Of a DNA stretch of 64,000 nucleotides, positions 58,901 through 64,000 are shown in pieces. The notes below the pieces were generated by a model that searched no databases, was not told where the DNA came from, and was given only the letters and a program-made list of their open reading frames with translations. Every line of letters begins with the position of its first letter. Within the stretch, counting starts at the first letter, position 1. Made by a program: the position numbers and the translations under genes. This DNA is from Bemisia tabaci (Eukaryota; Arthropoda; Insecta; Hemiptera; Aleyrodidae), in the NCBI RefSeq assembly GCF_918797505.1, contig NC_092800.1:25993577-26057576 (forward strand). Direction: 5' to 3'.

Positions 58901-61900
58901 TAGTAAGACCTCGATTTATCGGATTTCACGGGACTGGAGGCCGAATCCGTTAAATCGCGCTAGTGTGTCCCGCTTAACGGACCAGAGGATCGATCCGTCA
59001 AATCGCGGAATCTGTTGAATTGCGATCCGATAATTCGAGGTCTTACTGTATCCATTTTGGCTCAGATCATTTGGTCTTCTCCAACTGTGTTCATTCATTT
59101 ATTTATTTGGTAGATACAATAAATGGACACAAGTTTGATGAGAACAACCAATATAACAGGATAGACAAGCCATAAAGACAAGAGAAAAACAAAAATCAAG
59201 AAATTGGCCAAGAGAGGGGGCACAATATTTCGGAAGACACCTTTAGACTCACTTTCAGCACTTTAATGGGTCTGGGAAAAAAAATAAAACCATACACAAA
59301 ACAAACATGGATGCATTGATAACAAGATGTTTAACAGACATACATTTCTTAGAGAGGATTTCCACTTTTTCCCTATAAACTAATCTGATTAAACATGACA
59401 AAGAGAGAGCATCATTACACTTGTTGGACTTGTCAAGTTCAAATTTCCTGTTTGAAGTAATCTTGCGCTAAATTGACAGAAGACCTTCAGAGATTCCTGT
59501 GAAATGCAGCTCTTAAAAATAACAGGGAGTTACCTTAATGCAGCATGGACATTGCTAAGAAATAATTTTACACAAGCCTAACAGTAATAAAAATTTTAAC
59601 GGCCAGAAGATTAAGAGAGAGAGGGCAAGAGAAATAGGAGTTTTTCTTTCTTTCCAGCAAGAAAGCTGATGGTATTTACCAGGAAATCATCAATTTACCA
59701 TCATTCTGCATGAATTATTAAAAAAATCTAAACATTTTTACCCATATAAAGTGCTCTTAAGAATAAGTAGGGGGAAAGAGGTGGATTTACGAACATTTAA
59801 AACATGTAGGAAGATGTTTAAAAAAATTACCTCTGGAACAAATAATGCAGGTCTGGGCCCAGTAGAATTTTTGATGGCAGTCAGAATATCCCACTTTCCC
59901 AGGTTGGTTAGGGGGTGGATTAGGTCAAGGGCATCTCCAAAACTTTTGTGAAAAATGTAACAAATTCTGGCTCCTCCACATCTTTTTGTTTACATGCAAA
60001 AAAAAGAAAGAAAAAAAATTATAGAAAATTATACGTTTGGAAAACATAATAAATGAAGACAGCAAGATATGCTAGTGGTGAATTAAGGATAATTAAGTCA
60101 GTTTTTAGCAAGTAATATGTTTCAAAAATTGGATACTGACACTTTCAAACATTTTACTATTATTTTGAATGTTTACCGCTTTCTACATTCCACATACATT
60201 GCTAATATTTGAGGTGAGAAATAAACTTGGAATCACCTTAAACAAAAGTAAAAGTTCCTTTGATTCAGACACTACTTTTTACCAATGATTAGAAAAATGA
60301 TTAATACATGACTCACTCAGTGAATATGTCATTGTACGCAAATGATGCATTTTTGGATATGATTTTTTATCAGAAGACATGTTCCTTCAGGAATCTCCTG
60401 GCAATTACAGAGTTTTGTTGGAAACAAAATATAAAAAAATCAGTGCGAATGGATTTTTTCATATCGATCCAAGAAAACTTACAAAACGGAGGTCTCGATA
60501 TTTCTTGCTGTTCCTTCAATTGTGGCACAATACGCAGATGCAAATTTGGTGACTATCTGTAGGAGCATTTGGCTTTTATCACAAACATCATCCCCATAAG
60601 ACGTCAGCAGCTGTTGGAATTGTGATATCATTGACGAGACTCTGGTCTGAAAATTAAAACAAGGATGATTAGAACTTGAATTTTGATCATGGTTGAGATG
60701 ACTAGCAGCATACATTAATACCCTTGCAGGAATATTTGCATACGCTGCAAGCTGTCACCCGGTCACTGAGGCAAGCTTTTCTCAACAATTTTTTCTGAGA
60801 TTCAAAAAATTCAGCTCCAAAAATGATAACAAAGCCAAGTGTTATTTTCCTGTTATGATTGGAGCAAATTAGCAGAACACAGGAAAAGGAAAAAAAAAAC
60901 TCACCTTGAGTTCAGGTAAACAGTCCCTGATGCGATGCATTAAAAGTCTATTCAAAGTTTTTGCGAGGTATGGAGTTCCATTTCGATTTGCTAAAGTAGG
61001 ATATTTCTTCTGCAGGAAAGAGGCCTCATCTTTCAACGCATCTTGAACTGACTGTGAACAAAACAATAACATTATAAAACGAAAAGTGTACAGTTAAATA
61101 CAAAATGAATGTATTGAATAAAGTTTTGCTGAAAATACAAACTTCGTGGATAATGAATTGGACTACACCTTGCAATCATTAACTACAATTTATTTTTCTC
61201 CACACATAAGTGTTTTTACCAATGAGCCAGAAATTGTAGCTCTGAATTGCAAAATGTATCCTATGAACTCATTAGACAGGGTAAAAAATTACACAATACG
61301 GTGCATGATTTTTTATAATGAAAATGACATTACTGAGAACTTTGTTCAAGTTGAACATGAATGCCAGTCTTAAGTTCGTCCAACTATCAATAATTTACAG
61401 TACTGTTAGATCTATACTTACATGTTGACATATGTTTTTTGTGAAGCATGCAACAGTTTAGTCAATGAAATGATTTAGAAGCGCAACTGGAAAAAAAGAG
61501 AAGATAATTTGTTTACCTTTTTGTCTATAATATCTTGTTGTGATCTGTTAACTACACCAATAATTCCTAATTTGACAGGAATCACTCGACCGCATAAAAT
61601 ATCAATGGCGTCGGTACCTGAAAAACATCAAAAATCAATAGATTCTTGGGGCAATCGTTAGGAAGATTTCTGATGTTCACACACAAAAGGTTATCATGGG
61701 TGGGCCTCAACTTTTTAGAAAAACCCATTAAAAAGACAAAATTTAGTCTTTTGTAAAGAAGGAAGAGAGTTTTTTGCTATTCTACCTTTATAGCAAAATC
61801 AAAAATAGAACTGGATACTTCTATTACATCAGGAAGCATGCGCAAAATACATAATTATGAAAAATTTCATTCAAAATAACTCAACATTGACCGGAAATCA

Positions 61901-64000
61901 AGCATACACTGGCTACCATGCTTTAATTTCATAAAAATAAGTCCCTTTTTGAGCAAGAAATGGAATTTTTTAAGACTGCAAAGAATGACTTTCTACAAGT
62001 TTGTTATTTTGCATGGTGAACAATGGTGTTGCTTATTATTCTGAAGCCCTCTCGCAATTACTGTCCCATTGGCTGGTCTAAGTTTTTAGTAAACTCTCCT
62101 CTTACTCCCGGCCAAAACCTATTAAGTAGTGTTCTGCAATTGCCTTAAAATTTTAGAGGCCATCTTGGACAGATAACTCAAATTTTAGGAGCCTTTTATG
62201 ATTTTTTAGGGATCAAAATAAATGTTTGCTGCTCCCAGATAGCAAATCTGAAAAACCCTGCCGCAAGCGGCAGGGTTTTAATGTGGGGTTGCCTGCAAGT
62301 AGGGGACGGTTCTTTTTGTAGTCCGCACATTTACCGCGGCAAATATTTTGACTTTGACAAAAAAAAAAATTTGATTAAACAGTGATTTTCACAAACTTGA
62401 TTAACTTTTAGAAGCAACTTCATGGACTCAAATGATCGTTTTAAAAACTAGGTTAAGATGTTTTTTGCACGAAATTTTGTGCTGAAACCAATTAACTCAT
62501 TAAAAATATCTTCAAATTGACTACTAAAAAAAACTTCGTCCAAAGAAATTAGTATTCCTTTCATTTAAACAAAGCTTATACGCAACGTTGCCCCTCAACT
62601 TCAAGGGCTGGATGAAATAGGGGCATGAGTAGAACATTCGTACGTTCTTCATCCCGCATTTAATTTGAGATTATTTTTCAAAACAAGTGCACCACCTTTG
62701 AAACAAAAATTTGCATCATGCATCCTCAAATTATTAAACCTATTCTGTTAAGACTGTTCAAGGGGCAACAAAAATAAAACTTCAAAGCCTCATTTCCCGA
62801 AACACGATTTTTTTATTTGCACCCATCTTCCATCCTGCACCTCAAATCATCAATTTACCTGCATCCATCAAATCTAACTTTGTGACAACAGCTAACGTTC
62901 TTTTCCCCTCTGGATCAACCTCTTTTGCGATGGAAATACTTTCACTGGTAGCCATGTCTGTATTTGCCGTACATATTGCTAAGATGATTGAGTTGGGGTT
63001 TTTTATGTAACTGAGGATGAGTTGACGAATTTGTAGCTCAATGTCTGGAGGCTGATCACCAACAGGGACCTGAAAGAGATCAAGGTTACAACAATTTTAT
63101 GAGTGAGGGCATCAAAGATTTAAATTAGTCATATTTAGTAATATCTTTTAAAAAAAGTTAAGTTACATTGATTTACTAACTGGTGTACACAAATTTCTTG
63201 CATTCTAATATACCGAGGGGCTTCAAAGAATCTTGCAAGTCAAAACACATTGCAACTTATCTCTTGGGCCGGGAAAACCACTTAGAGGATTTGAAGCAGT
63301 TCAAGTTCCGTTCAATTTGAAAATCTCCCTTAAGAAATTCCAAGTCTTGTCTGCGTCGTTTTTATTGTTCTTTGCCAGGTATATACTTTGCTCATGGGTA
63401 TTTGTTGTTTTTAGCATGTGCTAATGATCTTTTGAGAAATTTTGCAAATTTCTCAAGGCTTGTATGTGATTGTTTTGGGCGCACTCAAAAGTGTTTGCGT
63501 ATTTTCTTGGTTTTTCTGCTCGGATGTGAAGGTGGTCATCAGTAGGGTTTTTGCGGATTTTTACTATAGTTCTGTGGCTATTCATCAGCTAAACAGAACA
63601 GAATTGGGCACTTGCTTGTATATTCTTTAGATCAGTTCGTTGATGTGCTTTCAGCTTCATGATTTTCCCAAGTCACAGGGTCTTCATTAGAAACACCTCT
63701 CAAAACAATTTCTGCAACTTTTACCAGCCCTAATGCCTAATGTCATATGTTCTATTAATTTCCCTATGCAGATACGTGCTTTTAAAGAAGAGATGAGACA
63801 AAAATGGTAGTTCCGTGCCGCACATTGAGGTTCACACAAAGTCAAAGTAAAAATGTTATATTGGGTGCATACCTTTGTGATCCCAGGAAGATCAACTAGA
63901 GTCACATTCAAAACTGTTGTGGAGAAAACCTGTAATGTGATTGGTTCAGCACTTATGCCTTTGTTTTGACCAGCAATTCTCTCTGTTTCATTTTCAATTT
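52956..64000 (-). CDS. Drp1: Dynamin-related protein 1, 3' part (11 exons in window)
   Basis: Partial: 5' exons, including the P-loop, lie beyond 64000. Exons in transcript order: >64000-63873, 63069-62859, 61617-61517, 61051-60905, 60646-60483, 59981-59831, 58563-58348, 57311-57114, 56371-56125, 54926-54715, 53012-52956 (stop TAA). All phases agree. The GTPase domain shows G3 DLPGITK, G4 TKLDLMD and G5 VVNRSQ. The middle domain/stalk includes [49 protein letters not shown] and [17 protein letters not shown] variable region (residues [10 protein letters not shown] to LPVVPNQQ) precedes the GED, which has [20 protein letters not shown] and ends EIRETHVW. Drp1 assembles on mitochondria and peroxisomes, recruited by adaptors such as Fis1/Mff, and drives fission by GTP hydrolysis. 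The identity is secure from the variable domain's place and the C-terminus. Confidence 0.96.
55328..55445. repeat. Palindromic GCGAATATTCGC repeats
   Basis: TGCGAATATTCG, CGCGAATATTCGC, TGCGAATATTCGCA and CAAATATTCGAATT occur within 118 bases, each nearly self-complementary. The block begins AGAGCTGTGCGAATATTCG, which resembles termini of hAT-type elements. It lies in a Drp1 intron. The class is a guess. Confidence 0.5.
55717..56023 (+). repeat. Dispersed repeat, copy 2 (first copy 1628-1935)
   Basis: It aligns through its whole length with 1628-1935: ACTGCTTCATC, CAGTATTTTTTATAATTTTT, GGCAGCATTTCCCATTTAAA, CATGTATTTTAGCAGA, TTTTGTCATATC, CAAGGGTATCCTCCTGTTCA and TTCCACTTAA. It lies in the Drp1 intron before the GED exon. 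Confidence 0.75.
56657..57035. mobile_element. hAT-like non-autonomous element
   Basis: The left end is TAGAGTTAAGCTTGGAG followed by CGGACGGGTAACTT. The right end, inverted, is TAGAGTTGGGCCGGGTAACC. The interior is GC-richer than the intron, with palindromes such as GCGGATACCCGC and TTACCCGGCC. TAGAGTTGGGC-type short termini recall hAT elements. No clear 8-bp target duplication. It lies in a Drp1 intron 80 bases before the 57311-57114 exon. Confidence 0.45.
57601..58023. mobile_element. Foldback element in Drp1 intron
   Basis: The left arm runs TTGACATGCAGTAAATTGCA, CAATTAAGTCAGAAATCTTA, GCAGATTTTGACC, GAACGATAGCT to GATCAAAAAAAAAATCGCAA. The right arm is the inverse: TTGCAATTTTTTTGGTTGAG, AGCTATCGTC, AGTCAAAATATGCTAAGA, CTTAATGAATGCGATATATT to GCATGCCAGTTTGAC. 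The arms are about 180 bases, roughly 70-75% paired. No coding frame. Confidence 0.7.
58901..59048. mobile_element. Pogo/Tigger-like MITE, complete
   Basis: TA flanks it on both sides (58899-58900, 59049-59050). The left end is TAGTAAGACCTCGATTTATC and the right end, inverted, is CAGTAAGACCTCGAATTATC. At 148 bases the interior is a patchwork of the same motif (AATCCGTTAAATCGCG, CCGTCAAATCGCGGAAT). TA duplication and CAGT-type termini are standard for pogo/Tigger elements. The element at 3730 is a truncated relative. Confidence 0.88.
62252..62279. repeat. Perfect 13-bp GC-rich hairpin
   Basis: AAAACCCTGCCGC, a two-base AA spacer, then GCGGCAGGGTTTT: a perfect 13-bp inverted repeat with GC core and A/T tails. 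It has the shape of a bacterial Rho-independent terminator but lies in a Drp1 intron. It is followed by a locally GC-richer patch to about 62340. Confidence 0.85.
62859..64000 (-). CDS. Drp1: Drp1 GTPase-domain exons at window edge
   Basis: The exon cut by the edge (>64000-63873) reads [14 protein letters not shown], then [16 protein letters not shown] and LVDLPGITK with a donor AAG|GTATGC. The next exon, 63069-62859, starts [20 protein letters not shown] and contains [40 protein letters not shown]. The catalytic DxxG Asp-Leu-Pro-Gly and TKLD motifs are intact. The upstream P-loop and switch 1 are not in the window. Confidence 0.95.

Noticed and set aside
62252..62279. Functional bacterial terminator
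   Set aside because: No bacterial genes are near, and the segment is inside an intron of a clear eukaryotic gene; only the shape is terminator-like.

Overview
This window is nuclear DNA of an animal. The genes are split by many GT-AG introns of about 0.1 to 4.6 kb, the non-coding sequence is AT-rich, and small inverted-repeat transposable elements are dense. The proteins match arthropod members of conserved metazoan families. An insect is likely; a hemipteran is only a guess. No bacterial operon, CRISPR array, rRNA or tRNA was seen.

Layout, left to right. 1-8.1 kb is repeat-rich. It holds a hairpin element, an 18-codon minisatellite beside a small minus-strand ORF with a signal peptide, and two plus-strand exons whose phases fit and which probably form the 3' end of an unidentified gene. 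8.1-23.7 kb is a complete 14-exon plus-strand gene for a colmedin/gliomedin-type protein of 840 residues: transmembrane anchor, furin site, collagen stalk, two Ig domains and an olfactomedin domain. From 25.2 to 37.8 kb, on the minus strand and convergent with it, lies a complete 11-coding-exon anoctamin-10 (TMEM16K) gene of 690 residues. 38.6-44.5 kb is repeat-rich and intergenic. 44.6-47.9 kb (minus) is a complete 5-coding-exon RNF185/RNF5-type E3 ligase gene of 189 residues, with a probable 5' UTR exon and a CRE-containing promoter near 49.8-49.9 kb. 53.0-64.0 kb (minus) is the 3' part of the dynamin-related protein 1 gene, from inside the GTPase domain to the stop; its 5' exons lie beyond the right edge.

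Exons were joined by hand from splice motifs, reading phase and recalled family sequences. Every coding junction in the four named genes keeps the frame. The genes do not form one pathway. Three act on intracellular membranes (ANO10 at the ER, RNF185 at ER and mitochondria, Drp1 in mitochondrial and peroxisomal fission); the colmedin acts at the cell surface or in the matrix.

The most notable non-genic content is a set of at least eight inverted-repeat element families. Four have copies at several places in the window. There is also one dispersed repeat shared between the left end and a Drp1 intron 54 kb away.
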